DNA of 64,000 nucleotides from UBA1351 sp963677625. Lineage in GTDB: Bacteria > Bacillota > Clostridia > Lachnospirales > Vallitaleaceae. The translations under genes and the position numbers were made by a program. Position 1 is the first letter of the stretch, and every line of letters begins with the position of its first letter. The notes beneath the pieces are model-generated. The model saw only the letters and a list, made by a program, of their open reading frames with translations. It did no database searches and had not been told where the DNA came from. Positions 43,588 to 53,218 of the stretch are shown piece after piece. The DNA is taken from positions 620,001 through 684,000 of the forward strand of contig CAXXSW010000007.1 in the NCBI GenBank assembly GCA_963677625.2. Direction: 5' to 3'.

Positions 43588-44538
43588 CTATGTCGAACGG
43601 ATTTCCTTTCGAATGAATCCAATATAAGAAATAAGAAAAATAAAAAATACGAAGGCAATCATAAACAGTAGGTGAGGTAAGATAACCATAAAGGTTTCAG
43701 ACAAGGGTAATTGCCCTTTGATTGCACCTTCCATCTGTTCATAGAAAACCAGTCCAAGACTTCTAACCTCAGGATTCATAATGGCTGCAATAACATTGGA
43801 ATATAAGCTTAAGGGTGAGAACATCAGCAAAGCAATGATGAGTTTCTGTTGATTTACAATTGCTGTAACATCCATCGTATTTTCTGCGGGGTAAACAAGG
43901 GATGCAATCCCTTGAATAAACATGTTAACAAAAAATGTCATGAATATCCAAAATCCTATGCCGACCAGGGCAGACACCGTTGCTTGCTCGAAAAAGATGG
44001 ATAAGGCTAACGCCAATGCATACCACATACTGACATAGAATATAGTCACCAAGACATACAAAAATATTCTTAATGCCTCCTCAGGTGTCGGTGGTATACC
44101 TAACACAATAATAAAGCTGCCTGTAAGAATCCCGAACATAAATAGAATTAAAAAACTTAATACTGCAATACCAGATAAAAACTTAGCTATAATTACTGAA
44201 TCTCTAAAGATTGGCTGGGCCATGAGGCGACTCAGGGTTCCTCTTACCTTCTCAGCATTAATGGAATCAAAGCCTAGAGATAGTCCTACTAATGGCAGAA
44301 GAAATGAAAGAAGGGATGCAAATGATGGCAGGCTACCATTGGTTTTCGTAAATATATCCAAATAGACGTTTTTCGAAGCATTCATATCAGTCATATCCAT
44401 CATACTGAAGGCATTATAAAGCCCTACACCACAGATAAGCATTGATATTATAAACATAATAAGAATCCGTTTGTTTTCTAGGTTTTCCCGTAATTCCTTG
44501 CGAAGGAGAACCCCAGTTGTACTCTTAAGCTGTTGCAT
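43588..44538 (-). CDS. ABC-2 type transporter permease
   Basis: A 316-residue permease with about six helices, a large extracellular loop after the first helix, and the motif NAEKVRGTLSRLMAQPIFRDSVIIAKFLSG typical of ABC-2 exporters. AGGAGG spaced 8 bases sets the ATG at 44538 (MQQLKSTTGVLLRKELREN), overlapping the ATPase gene by 14 bases; the longest frame is 23 codons longer without a site. It is the third gene of the NEW3-ATPase-permease operon. Confidence 0.85.
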   Translation of the reverse strand: MQQLKSTTGVLLRKELRENLENKRILIMFIISMLICGVGLYNAFSMMDMTDMNASKNVYLDIFTKTNGSLPSFASLLSFLLPLVGLSLGFDSINAEKVRGTLSRLMAQPIFRDSVIIAKFLSGIAVLSFLILFMFGILTGSFIIVLGIPPTPEEALRIFLYVLVTIFYVSMWYALALALSIFFEQATVSALVGIGFWIFMTFFVNMFIQGIASLVYPAENTMDVTAIVNQQKLIIALLMFSPLSLYSNVIAAIMNPEVRSLGLVFYEQMEGAIKGQLPLSETFMVILPHLLFMIAFVFFIFLISYIGFIRKEIRST

Positions 44539-45289
44539 CAATTGCCACCTCCTTCTGACCGAAGCACTTTCGGTAAATGTCTTCAAGATTAGGTTCAGCA
44601 TCCTCACCCAGATACTGGTCGCTTAGTTCCCTGATCGTCCCTGATGAAATAAGCCTACCATGATTAAACATACCTATTCTTGTGCATATCTTCTGCACCT
44701 GGTTCAAGAGATGGGATGAAATAATGACTGTCTTATTGTCGTTACTGGTTAAACCAAAAATCAGTTTCAACATATCCTCAATACCATCTGGATCAAGTCC
44801 CAGTGTAGGCTCATCCAAAATGATGATCTCTGATTGTTTGACCAGAAGGTCTGCGACACCAAGCCGTTGTTTCATTCCTCTTGAAAAGGATCCTACTTTT
44901 TTACTTCTATGCTCATAGAGACCTACCCTTTTTAAAATATGATCAATATCTATGCTCTCAAGAGGAATCTGATTTAGTTCTGCTATAAACTCAAGATTTT
45001 CTCTGGCTGTCATATAATTATAAAAACCGACATTATCTTGAAGATAACCAACTTTTTGTTTAACCTTAATTGGTTCTTTTGTCGAATCGTAACCAAAGAC
45101 ACGGACTTGTCCGCTTGTAGGCTCTGTTAGACCCATCATCATTAGTATGGTAGTTGTCTTTCCAGCACCGTTTGGTCCCAAAAGGCCAAACACTTCTCCT
45201 TGACGAATCGTCAGATTTAAATGGTCTACTGCCAGGGCATGTTTATAACTCTTCGTTAATTCATTACACTCAACAACTATTTCATTCAC
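44525..45289 (-). CDS. ABC transporter ATP-binding protein
   Basis: A 254-residue ATPase: Walker A GPNGAGKTT, signature SFSRGMKQRLGVADLL, Walker B EIIILDEPTLGLDP and the switch histidine in ISSHLL. Start is GTG with GGGAGG 8 bases upstream, just after the NEW3 gene stop (2-base gap). It resembles NosF/CcmA-type exporter ATPases and would drive the permease downstream. Confidence 0.92.
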   Translation of the reverse strand: MNEIVVECNELTKSYKHALAVDHLNLTIRQGEVFGLLGPNGAGKTTTILMMMGLTEPTSGQVRVFGYDSTKEPIKVKQKVGYLQDNVGFYNYMTARENLEFIAELNQIPLESIDIDHILKRVGLYEHRSKKVGSFSRGMKQRLGVADLLVKQSEIIILDEPTLGLDPDGIEDMLKLIFGLTSNDNKTVIISSHLLNQVQKICTRIGMFNHGRLISSGTIRELSDQYLGEDAEPNLEDIYRKCFGQKEVAIDATA

Positions 45290-45291
45290 AC

Positions 45292-46449
45292 TTATCGCCT
45301 CCCGTATTTTTTGATGACACCGTAAAGGACCAATACAAAAGCTACAATGATTCCAAGTCCAACACCGCCCCAGATTTTTGATGTTACAAGGGTCATCCTA
45401 AACTCTATTTGCTCATTTACTTCAGGTGTTTTTGCAGATATATTCATCACATAATCACCTGAAATAGCTTTCGCATCTGCTTTCACATAGGCAATAACTT
45501 CTCTGGTTTCACCTGGAAGTATGGAATCGATGACTTTTTCATCAAATCGAGTTTCCCATCCTGTCGGTTCCCAAGAACTTAGTTCAATGTTCTTCAATTC
45601 AGAACCCCCGGTATTCTCAAGTTGTATTTTGATCTGCTTTTCTTCACCGGCTACTAGCTGATCACTAAGTTTTCCACTTGGTGTTGATAATTTGATTTCA
45701 TATAAACCAGTAATCTTTATAGACAGGTCTTTACTCAAAACACCGTCATTAGACTTTGCATTAAAGGTAATTGGATAGTTTCCTTCCGGTGTAAACTCTG
45801 GGACTGTCAATTTCATAGTCACATCTTTATTAGCTCCTGCTTCTACTAAGATGCTTGCAACTTTATCTGTTGAGCCAGATGGAATAAAGGACGCCTGCCA
45901 TCCCTTGGGTAACTGGGCATCAAGGCTATAGGAAACATCTTTCAATCCATTGTTGGCTATATTCAAACGATAGGAAAAAGATGTTTTCGCATCACCGGAC
46001 AAGTCAGGATAATCAACACTAAGCTGATTCTCTTTATAGGTCACTTCCTTTACTTCAGCAACCAAAGGTAGTATTTGCTTTCCCTGAGAAGGGGAATCAA
46101 CATAGAAATCCATTTGATATCGGTCGTTCTCAGTAGACAAGGGAATATTGACTTTCAATTTTGCATTAAGTTTCTCATTCTCATCAATGTACACATCATT
46201 CACTTGTTTATTCTCAACAGTCAATACATATTCCCAATCCTTAGGTATACTGTCTGTTCCAACTTGTAGAATTTCTGCCGACCCTTTATTATTCTCAATC
46301 GTTATATCATAGGTCAGACTTTCGCCAGCATCAGTATATTGAACAGGAAATCTGGTAAAAAGCTTTATACCGTCATCTGCTGCAAAAACCGGTATACTTG
46401 TAGCCATCAATGTCAAAATCATCAAAATTCCTAGAATACTTCGCTTCAT
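45292..46449 (-). CDS. secreted NEW3-domain (COG1470-like) membrane protein
   Basis: A 385-residue surface protein: signal peptide ILGILMILTLMATSIPVFA, three repeated beta-sandwich domains of the NEW3/alpha-galactosidase-associated type (YRLNIANNGLKDVSYSLDAQLPKGW, IQLENTGGSELKNIELSSWEPTGW), and a C-terminal helix (GGVGLGIIVAFVLVLYGVI) followed by KKYGRR. GGAGG at 8 bases sets the ATG at 46449; the upstream ATG lies in the ribosome binding site. It precedes the ABC ATPase by 2 bases. The same three-gene arrangement suggests that it is the outer partner of the exporter; cargo unknown. Confidence 0.8.
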   Translation of the reverse strand: MKRSILGILMILTLMATSIPVFAADDGIKLFTRFPVQYTDAGESLTYDITIENNKGSAEILQVGTDSIPKDWEYVLTVENKQVNDVYIDENEKLNAKLKVNIPLSTENDRYQMDFYVDSPSQGKQILPLVAEVKEVTYKENQLSVDYPDLSGDAKTSFSYRLNIANNGLKDVSYSLDAQLPKGWQASFIPSGSTDKVASILVEAGANKDVTMKLTVPEFTPEGNYPITFNAKSNDGVLSKDLSIKITGLYEIKLSTPSGKLSDQLVAGEEKQIKIQLENTGGSELKNIELSSWEPTGWETRFDEKVIDSILPGETREVIAYVKADAKAISGDYVMNISAKTPEVNEQIEFRMTLVTSKIWGGVGLGIIVAFVLVLYGVIKKYGRR

Positions 46450-46511
46450 CTTCTTATCCTCCATTCATTATCATTCATTAGATTTTCCATATACTAATAT
46501 AAATAATGTGT

Positions 46512-46544
46512 GTGGCATTTTTCGTGCAGAATCGTGGCATTTTT
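46512..46544 (-). promoter_or_regulatory. paired direct repeats upstream of the NEW3-ABC operon
   Basis: GTGGCATTTTT occurs at 46512-46522 and again at 46534-46544, a 22-base period (two helical turns). A TTGACA on the minus strand at 46544-46549 adjoins the second copy. Such spacing suits a dimeric activator such as a LytTR-type response regulator; the factor is not known. Confidence 0.5.
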
Positions 46545-46665
46545 TTGTCAAAAATGTAAATTTTGCAGTCCTTAAAAAGAGGCAAATATTATCCTTTCAG
46601 AGTATTTAAACAATGAAATCGAGTTGTATTCATCTGATATATCTATTATAGTTTAACTATAATAA

Positions 46666-46707
46666 ATAAGCTGTCTTTAATTGATATATCAATTAAAGAC
46701 AGCTTAT
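46666..46707 (-). terminator. 42-bp perfect palindrome, probable terminator of the polysaccharide operon
   Basis: Fully symmetric about TATA at 46685-46688, arms begin ATAAGCTGTCTTTAATTGA. It lies 106 bases after the heparinase-like gene; the minus strand continues TTATTATAG, a weak T-run. Absence of any loop is unusual for a terminator. Confidence 0.55.
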
Positions 46708-46812
46708 CTCAAACACAAGGAGTAATAGGAGAAGTCTAAATCCTAGAAAATCCGATTTCCTATATATTTCTGATTGTAATTGTAGCAATCGTAGTAGGTA
46801 CGTTTGTCTTAA

Positions 46813-48570
46813 CTAATAGACCTCAAAGGTAATGGTCCTCATGCTCTCTGACACCACATATTCAAAATCTATAATATAAACTGTTATGATACTTGAATCA
46901 TGCCCAACATGCTCATATTCTGTCAGACATATATCCACTAGACCACGAGTTCCTTTTGGCCGAACTATTGCAAGATATTCTTGCCTATTTCTAGAATTTT
47001 CCAGGTCTACCTTCTCATTGTCACCTATTTCAAAAACAACCTGATTCCCCACACGTACTGGCTTTATTTTACTCACAAACCGTTCTGTAACCTTCATACA
47101 GTCTCCGCTAAACTTGAAAGAATCCATTATTTTCAGTCCCTGTTTTTTCTCAACATGAAGGTCCCTTATATACTCTTCAAGACCCTCTATATCATATCCG
47201 GCACTAAGTTCTGTTCGTATATGATTTTTCTCTAGAACCAATAATGTCGCCTTACTATCTATACCTGCTTTCTGCTCATGCTCTTCAATGATAGGGACAT
47301 TATGACTTAGTGAACGATTGCAAAATATAGTATATCGATTTTCATTGAAATAGTCCTTGGTGTATTCACCAGCACCTAAATCTGTCAATATTTCATAATC
47401 ATTCTTATAAAAAATGAAGGAACCCATATCATTGTGGTTATGTGCTTCATTGTTGCTCCCTCCTTTAGCCGCCAATTCGTAGGGATAAGAACTTGAAGAC
47501 ACTAACCATTGAGCATCAGGCAACCGATAGCTATCAAAAGTCTCTTCTTTCATGCTTACAGCAGGTCCTTTATACTGAACAGTCCAAACCAAATCTCTAA
47601 TCCCATTACACCAACGAAAGCAAGGGTCCGTATCATATTGAGCTACCCTATGTCCAGGTGGAACTATGACATTTGAATAATGAGACGCTAGGTAATAGGT
47701 CAATCCTCTACGGTATAACTCAGTATGGCTACTGTCGGAAAAAGATACTGTCTCCCCTCCTTTAAAGTAACACTTTTGTTGAAACTCCACAATCTTCTGG
47801 AGCTTACCAACATGCATCATGCTAAATGCTCTTTCAGGTCTTTTAATTCTCAACAAATCAAGAAAGGCAAAATAAAAAGACAGTCCATATGTCCAGTAGG
47901 ATAAACCCTCTAGGCACGTACCGTCTGAGCCGAAGCTATCAAGGAAGTGCTGAAATGTAGGTTCCAGCTTATCAAGCAATGGGTCAATATATTCGTCCTC
48001 CATCATATACATTGCTGAAACCGCAATCGAGCCGGCACAAACAGCGCACCAGTTGTTTGACATATCTTCCCAATTATAGGCCTCCTTTGCACCCATATAT
48101 TCATCAAGAACGCGTCTTTTAGTTTCTTTCCTGCACCGATCCTTTACCGGTCTATCAAGTTTGTTACTAAGTAAGTAGCATATCTCTGATAGGGCAAACG
48201 CTGTTTCTGCAGCAAAAAGATCAATGGTCAAAGGTTTATCAATATCCATATGTGCTGGAAGAGCCCATGTATATTCATTGCATACTGCCCATAGAACTTC
48301 TTCCAACTGCCTAAGATCTTCCTCCCTACCATACAGCCAAGATGTAAGTGCTAGGGTTACTAATCTTTTTCTTCTCTCGAAATAAGCATGTTCATAGTTC
48401 ACCCGGTTACCACTGACATAATAATCACGAAATTGAGAAAATGGGAGTTCTGAAATAATCCTATTATCATATTCCTTTCTAACTGTAGCTAGGTCTTCAA
48501 TATACTTCTGAAGTTCAGGTGTTGATAAAACATCATTCCTTAGTTCTTCTCCATGTATATAATCTATCAT
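46813..48570 (-). CDS. heparinase II/III-like polysaccharide lyase or hydrolase
   Basis: A 585-residue protein with an alpha-helical toroid front half (NNWCAVCAGSIAVSAMYMM; DGTCLEGLSYWTYGLSFYF, the typical EG-SYW-YG motif) and a beta-sandwich back half with the heparinase II/III motif NNEAHNHNDMGSFIFYKNDYEILTDLG. No signal peptide, so it acts inside on imported oligosaccharides, probably beta-eliminating a uronic-acid-containing sugar (PL12/15/17-like). GGAGGTAAAAT precedes the ATG. It is the last gene of the operon with the GH2 and agarase-like enzymes. Exact class and substrate cannot be fixed. Confidence 0.75.
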   Translation of the reverse strand: MIDYIHGEELRNDVLSTPELQKYIEDLATVRKEYDNRIISELPFSQFRDYYVSGNRVNYEHAYFERRKRLVTLALTSWLYGREEDLRQLEEVLWAVCNEYTWALPAHMDIDKPLTIDLFAAETAFALSEICYLLSNKLDRPVKDRCRKETKRRVLDEYMGAKEAYNWEDMSNNWCAVCAGSIAVSAMYMMEDEYIDPLLDKLEPTFQHFLDSFGSDGTCLEGLSYWTYGLSFYFAFLDLLRIKRPERAFSMMHVGKLQKIVEFQQKCYFKGGETVSFSDSSHTELYRRGLTYYLASHYSNVIVPPGHRVAQYDTDPCFRWCNGIRDLVWTVQYKGPAVSMKEETFDSYRLPDAQWLVSSSSYPYELAAKGGSNNEAHNHNDMGSFIFYKNDYEILTDLGAGEYTKDYFNENRYTIFCNRSLSHNVPIIEEHEQKAGIDSKATLLVLEKNHIRTELSAGYDIEGLEEYIRDLHVEKKQGLKIMDSFKFSGDCMKVTERFVSKIKPVRVGNQVVFEIGDNEKVDLENSRNRQEYLAIVRPKGTRGLVDICLTEYEHVGHDSSIITVYIIDFEYVVSESMRTITFEVY

Positions 48571-48649
48571 ATTTTACCTCCACTATTACCTCCTGCTTTA
48601 CAGGCTCTTATAACATACAGAAGGCTATGACCTATAATCATGGTGTAAC

Positions 48650-50668
48650 TCAATAACCTATCATTGGTATCTTTTTAGGCAACTCACTGTAGGCTGGCCT
48701 CTTCCCATGCCGAATATCATATAGAATCTCGCTGGTTTCTCTCACAGCTTTCATCATTTCAGGATAAGGCTGAGTACAAACATCTACCAAACCAATCTGA
48801 TAGTTTTCGCCATCAAATCTTCCCAGTGGAAACTGGTCAAAAAACTGAAACCAATGCGCTCCAACCCCATATGGATGTTCAGCGCATTTTTGTACAAACA
48901 TACGCCATGCATTTGCTCTTTCCTTCTGATTGACAACTCCTTTTAACCCTGTAGCAGTAAGTCCTCTATCCAAAGCTCCAAAATGAAATTCACCTATCAA
49001 TATTGGCTTATCGACACCAGCTTCCATAACAAAATCCATGTCAATCATAGGATCAAAGGAATAGCAGTTAACAGAAAACACATCCATATACTCCCAACCG
49101 ACGCATAAGTCCTTATTAAAGGCTTTACTCCACCTGACTCCAAGATTTAAGTGGTTGCAATCTACCCTTTTACATGCTTTGGCTGGAATTCGCAAGTATT
49201 CATTAACCAAAAATCTAGAATAGTGTTTCAAATCATTTTCACACTCTTGCGATATCTTTCTGGCATTCTTAATGGGTTTATCAAGATCATTAAAGTCCTC
49301 AAAAGTGCTGGTCCATTGTTTATTTAAGGACTCAACTGATCCATACTTTTCCTTCAACCACATCTTAAGTCCTTGTCTACAGTAGGTTTGCTTGGGATTA
49401 TAGAGCACTTCTTCTGCGATGATGACGTCCTCAACAAAGTTAAACTCTGGTTCGTTTCTCATAAAATACCCAATCATCATCGGTTCATCAACCAAAGGTC
49501 TAAGTTGAGACGCAAATCTTTCAGCATTCCTCTCATATTCTGGACTAAGTACATCTGGAAAGTCCCTAAAAATTCTTATTTCAGTATCAGGAAACTTTCC
49601 TCCCAAATGATGAGCAAAGGGGATGGGTGTTATAACCTCTTGGTCTTCTTCAATCCAGTATCCTGCCGGATGATTGCCTGAACTATTAATACCATTAGAC
49701 ATTAAAATATGGTATTGATTCTTATACCAGGACTCTCTATAATTCGACCCATACACCTGCTTGAGATTATTTCCTGTAAAATCAAAAAGTGTCACGGTTT
49801 CTTCTTCCATATAAGGGGTTCTACGTGCTGTATAAGTATGATATAGGTCCTCATTTCCTTTACTATCAGGTAGGGTACAGAACTTTTCAAGACTGTCTAT
49901 TCTTCCTGACGGTTTCAACTGGGAAACACCACAAACCCCAACTGAGAAGTATGAATAACCATCTGGATCAAGGAGATACCACCTACCATCCACTTTTGCT
50001 GTTGAGAAAAAACCGGTTCCCTCCCTAATCTTGTAATCCAAGCTGCCACCCCATCGACTCCAGTTGGCAAAGGGATATTGATGAGGGCCTTCCGTTCGAA
50101 GAACTGCGTCAACCAAGTCATCCTTTGACTTAATCTTTCCCTGCCAGTCTTTTGGCTTCCATTGTCCAAACTCATCAATTAAGGTTTTATCTTCAAGGGG
50201 ATAATCTTTAGGCGGTTGATGACTCATATGAAACCCTGACAGACTCACTTTCACATCATGAAAGGTCTCTTCTATACCAAGTTCTATCCTTTCGCATTCT
50301 TCCATCTCAATACGATGTCCATGGCATACCAGTTTTAAGAGTCCTGGTGTCCTATTAGTATAAATCGTGTGGTTATCCATCAAGTTCAAGTCAAAGCAGA
50401 CTCGTGTTTTGACTCCTGGCAAAAGACCAAACCGATAGATCAGCCTCTCCTCTTCTTCACCAATGGCGAAAAAGCGCAGCATCATGGCCACGCTATGGTC
50501 TTCGCAAACCTCAATATCTCCTATAATGTATCGATACCCACTATCACATGCACCTTCTAAGGATATACCACCACCCTCTCTTCCAAAGACAACACTCAAA
50601 GCATCACTATCGATTCTACTTATCTGAGATAAGCGACATACCGATCCGCTTAAATCTAATATCTTCAT
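48650..50668 (-). CDS. clan GH-A glycoside hydrolase, agarase-like (GH50/GH42 type)
   Basis: A 672-residue enzyme: an N-terminal beta domain of about 180 residues, then a TIM barrel. Candidate acid/base is the Glu in GYFMRNEPEF; candidate nucleophile is the Glu in ILIGEFHFGALDRGL, a stretch resembling beta-agarases. WRMFVQKCAEHPYGVGAHWFQFFDQ lies further on. No signal peptide, so intracellular action on short oligosaccharides is expected. It follows the GH2 gene by 78 bases and precedes the heparinase-like gene by 79. A weak GGGGTAG site precedes the ATG. It may belong to a less-studied branch acting on galactose or uronic-acid oligomers. Confidence 0.7.
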   Translation of the reverse strand: MKILDLSGSVCRLSQISRIDSDALSVVFGREGGGISLEGACDSGYRYIIGDIEVCEDHSVAMMLRFFAIGEEEERLIYRFGLLPGVKTRVCFDLNLMDNHTIYTNRTPGLLKLVCHGHRIEMEECERIELGIEETFHDVKVSLSGFHMSHQPPKDYPLEDKTLIDEFGQWKPKDWQGKIKSKDDLVDAVLRTEGPHQYPFANWSRWGGSLDYKIREGTGFFSTAKVDGRWYLLDPDGYSYFSVGVCGVSQLKPSGRIDSLEKFCTLPDSKGNEDLYHTYTARRTPYMEEETVTLFDFTGNNLKQVYGSNYRESWYKNQYHILMSNGINSSGNHPAGYWIEEDQEVITPIPFAHHLGGKFPDTEIRIFRDFPDVLSPEYERNAERFASQLRPLVDEPMMIGYFMRNEPEFNFVEDVIIAEEVLYNPKQTYCRQGLKMWLKEKYGSVESLNKQWTSTFEDFNDLDKPIKNARKISQECENDLKHYSRFLVNEYLRIPAKACKRVDCNHLNLGVRWSKAFNKDLCVGWEYMDVFSVNCYSFDPMIDMDFVMEAGVDKPILIGEFHFGALDRGLTATGLKGVVNQKERANAWRMFVQKCAEHPYGVGAHWFQFFDQFPLGRFDGENYQIGLVDVCTQPYPEMMKAVRETSEILYDIRHGKRPAYSELPKKIPMIGY

Positions 50669-50746
50669 CTTGTTCTACCCCATTCAATCTTTATATAGTA
50701 AGTTTAGACTGTTTTTGTTTACAGATAAAAACACCATTCTTAAGAC

Positions 50747-53092
50747 TTATTTCCTTGACACTTGAACGTCGTCAAGGTTAGGTCCACTTAGTTTCAAGAC
50801 TGTATCATCATTTGCTTCTTTTACATATACAATCAATTTTCCCTCATAGGTTTTCCTATAAGTTTCATTGTATGCTGTCATATCCTTCAAATCACCATTG
50901 TCTATTGCTAGAATCTTACCTTGCCCCTCTAGTTCTACGTGAATTTTAAGATCTCTGTCTACAACAATACTTCCATTTCTATCTTTCAAATTCACCTCAA
51001 CCTGCCAAATACTATCCTCTTCTTCATAGTAATACTTGGAACTAAACCCTGTATCTAACTCCCAAGTCTTAGCTTCTATAATCAAGTCTTCAAGGGGTGT
51101 ATGTAGCTCATTCACAAGGCTTTCACCTTGGTATGTCCCTTCACAAACCAATTTACCATCATGATATTCGGCTAGACATTCATAGCCTGATTCAGTCTGT
51201 ACAAGGCCTTTGACAGGCGCCCCATTCAACTTAAGGTTTATATCTTTTGAATTTGTAAAAATCCGAATATGAATGAACTCGCCTTCAGAATATCTCCACA
51301 AAGGTCGAAACATATTATTCCTTTCCTTGCCTTCCCTTCGAGTCAATATCTCCATAACAGGCATATGAGACCACAATGCTTTTCTGTAAAAATATTCGGC
51401 CTTCTCAAAACCAGCAGTAGTCAAAAGTCCTGCATTAGAACCACGAATAGGCCAACCATGAGCCTCACCAAGAAAATCAATACCAGTCCATAAAAACTGC
51501 CCTGATATATAATCACAATCCACTACCGTTTTCCAAACATCATATTGATGTCCATTTTCACTACCTAAAAATGGCTTGTCTGGATATCGTTTATGGTCAC
51601 TTTCATAATGCTCTTCCTTATAGTTATAACCAATGACATCCAAAACCTCAATGAGACCTATTTCTCTAGACACCTCTGGATAAGCCAAAGCCATACTGAT
51701 TGGTCTTGTTTTATCATATTTCAGTACTTCCTCTTTTAAATCTTTTGCAATCTTAACTATACGCTCTGCATTAGGATTAGTCGGTTTATATAGACGTTCC
51801 TGTTCCGGTTTATTATTATCATTATTCCCTGTCATTTTTTTAAACATAGGATGACAGTATGGATCATTAGGATAGTCAATTTCATTACCTAAACTCCACA
51901 TAATAATGGATGGATGATTTCGGTTCCACCTAATAACGGCTTCAATATCCTTCTTGCACCAAGTATGGAAGTCTTCAAAATATCCTTGATGTTTTGGTGG
52001 ATAGACATTATGCCCGGTTGACCACTTATTCTTTGGTCCTTCCCACTCATCAAAAAGTTCATCTATAAAATAGAAGCCCATTTCATCACATAAGTCATAC
52101 AATTCTCTGGAATGGGTATTGTGGCTTCCCCGAATTGCATTACAACCCAACTCCTTGAGTTTGAAAAGCCTTCGACGCCATACCTCCTTTGGCACTGCTG
52201 CACCTAACGCCCCAGCATCATGGTGTAAACATACACCTTTTAATTTTTTATTTATTCCATTAATATAAAAGCCTGTATCTGGATCAAAGTGAAATGCTCT
52301 TATACCAACAGCAGTCCTTTTCTTCACTTGACCATTAATCCTAATAACGTGAGTATATAAAACCGGGTTGTCATCACTCCAAAGATTAGGTTCCACTATT
52401 TGATGAAGAAATTTTAACTGTTTAATCTCTCCAGTCTTAAAGGACATGTTCTTCTTGTCATAGGCAACCTGTCTACCGTCCCGGTCTAATAGATCTGATT
52501 CAACTAGCACATCATCTTTATCTTCAACGCTGTCAATTTCAAAAGAAGCATGACAAACAGCTCTTTCCTTTGTAACTTCATCAGTATGAATGACTAAAGA
52601 GCCCTCAATAAGGTCTGTCGGATCTATAATATCAACATACACATTCCTAAAAATACCCGACCCTGTAAACCACCTAGAATCAGCAATGTCTGCATGTCTG
52701 ACCTTTACTACAATGAGTGTTTCATCTTCACCAAAAGAAGCCATATCAGTGATATCAAACTCAAAGGGTGTATAGCCGTTGGCCCATTCACCACAGTAAT
52801 AACTATTACACCAGACCATTGCCCTCTTGTAGACGCCTTCAAATCTTAGCTTAATCCTTTTTCCTTTATCTTCTTTTTTAAGTTTCAGCCTGCCTCGATA
52901 CCAACCGATACCTCCTGGCAAATAACCGGTTCCACTAGAATGTTCTTCAGAAAAAGGATAGTGTACAGACCAGTCATATGGAATTGATATCGCCTGCCAA
53001 GACCTGTCATCGTATCCTTTATCCCAATAACTCATATGGCTGTCAAAATGTAAATCTTCAAGATGAAATTTCCAATTATCTTTTATTAGCAT
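50747..53092 (-). CDS. glycoside hydrolase family 2 enzyme (beta-galactosidase/glucuronidase type)
   Basis: A 781-residue GH2 enzyme: sugar-binding jelly-roll (WQAISIPYDWSVHYPF, GGIGWYRGRL), immunoglobulin-like domain, TIM barrel with ACGC-type region (CNAIRGSHNTHSRELYDLCDEMGF), acid/base Glu in IIMWSLGNEID and nucleophile Glu in PFLGSENG, then C-terminal beta domains. No signal peptide. AAGGAG is spaced 6 bases from the second of two ATG codons, so the start is set at 53092. It follows the binding-protein gene and two hairpins. Beta-galactosidase is the commonest activity in this subgroup; specificity is not provable here. Confidence 0.88.
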   Translation of the reverse strand: MLIKDNWKFHLEDLHFDSHMSYWDKGYDDRSWQAISIPYDWSVHYPFSEEHSSGTGYLPGGIGWYRGRLKLKKEDKGKRIKLRFEGVYKRAMVWCNSYYCGEWANGYTPFEFDITDMASFGEDETLIVVKVRHADIADSRWFTGSGIFRNVYVDIIDPTDLIEGSLVIHTDEVTKERAVCHASFEIDSVEDKDDVLVESDLLDRDGRQVAYDKKNMSFKTGEIKQLKFLHQIVEPNLWSDDNPVLYTHVIRINGQVKKRTAVGIRAFHFDPDTGFYINGINKKLKGVCLHHDAGALGAAVPKEVWRRRLFKLKELGCNAIRGSHNTHSRELYDLCDEMGFYFIDELFDEWEGPKNKWSTGHNVYPPKHQGYFEDFHTWCKKDIEAVIRWNRNHPSIIMWSLGNEIDYPNDPYCHPMFKKMTGNNDNNKPEQERLYKPTNPNAERIVKIAKDLKEEVLKYDKTRPISMALAYPEVSREIGLIEVLDVIGYNYKEEHYESDHKRYPDKPFLGSENGHQYDVWKTVVDCDYISGQFLWTGIDFLGEAHGWPIRGSNAGLLTTAGFEKAEYFYRKALWSHMPVMEILTRREGKERNNMFRPLWRYSEGEFIHIRIFTNSKDINLKLNGAPVKGLVQTESGYECLAEYHDGKLVCEGTYQGESLVNELHTPLEDLIIEAKTWELDTGFSSKYYYEEEDSIWQVEVNLKDRNGSIVVDRDLKIHVELEGQGKILAIDNGDLKDMTAYNETYRKTYEGKLIVYVKEANDDTVLKLSGPNLDDVQVSRK

Positions 53093-53116
53093 CATTATCT
53101 CCTTGTTCTTTTATAG

Positions 53117-53154
53117 GATCCAATGGATTCAATTAACATTTAGCCCATTGGATC
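53117..53154 (-). other. stem-loop between binding-protein and GH2 genes (second)
   Basis: Arms GATCCAATGG (53117-53126) and CCATTGGATC (53145-53154), an 18-base loop. No T-run; it ends 22 bases before the GH2 ribosome binding site region and may affect mRNA processing or stability. Confidence 0.55.
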
Positions 53155-53164
53155 TCATAAAAGA

Positions 53165-53204
53165 AATGCCTATATTCACCTATAAAAGGTACAATATAGG
53201 CATT
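53165..53204 (-). terminator. attenuator-like hairpin after the binding-protein gene
   Basis: Arms AATGCCTATATT (53165-53176) and AATATAGGCATT (53193-53204) with an inner ACCT/AGGT pairing; the minus strand then reads TCTTTTATG. Such hairpins commonly keep binding-protein mRNA more abundant than that of downstream enzymes. Confidence 0.65.
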
Positions 53205-53218
53205 CTAAATCAAATCTT

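Larger units (their letters stand above)
46465..46812. other. intergenic region with palindromes and an orphan hydrophobic frame
   Basis: This 348-base gap holds the 22-base-period repeats, two inverted repeats (46645-46663 and 46666-46707) and, on the plus strand, an open frame at 46740-46832 that reads ENPISYIFLIVIVAIVVG and ends in TNRPQR, with no start codon. The frame looks like a membrane helix, perhaps the remnant of a lost gene. Confidence 0.5.

Noticed and set aside
46513..46528. TGGCATTTTTCGTGCA, a fair match to a sigma-54 promoter with correct GG to GC spacing
   Set aside because: It points to the plus strand, where no convincing gene follows, and it is part of a direct repeat better explained as a protein-binding site.
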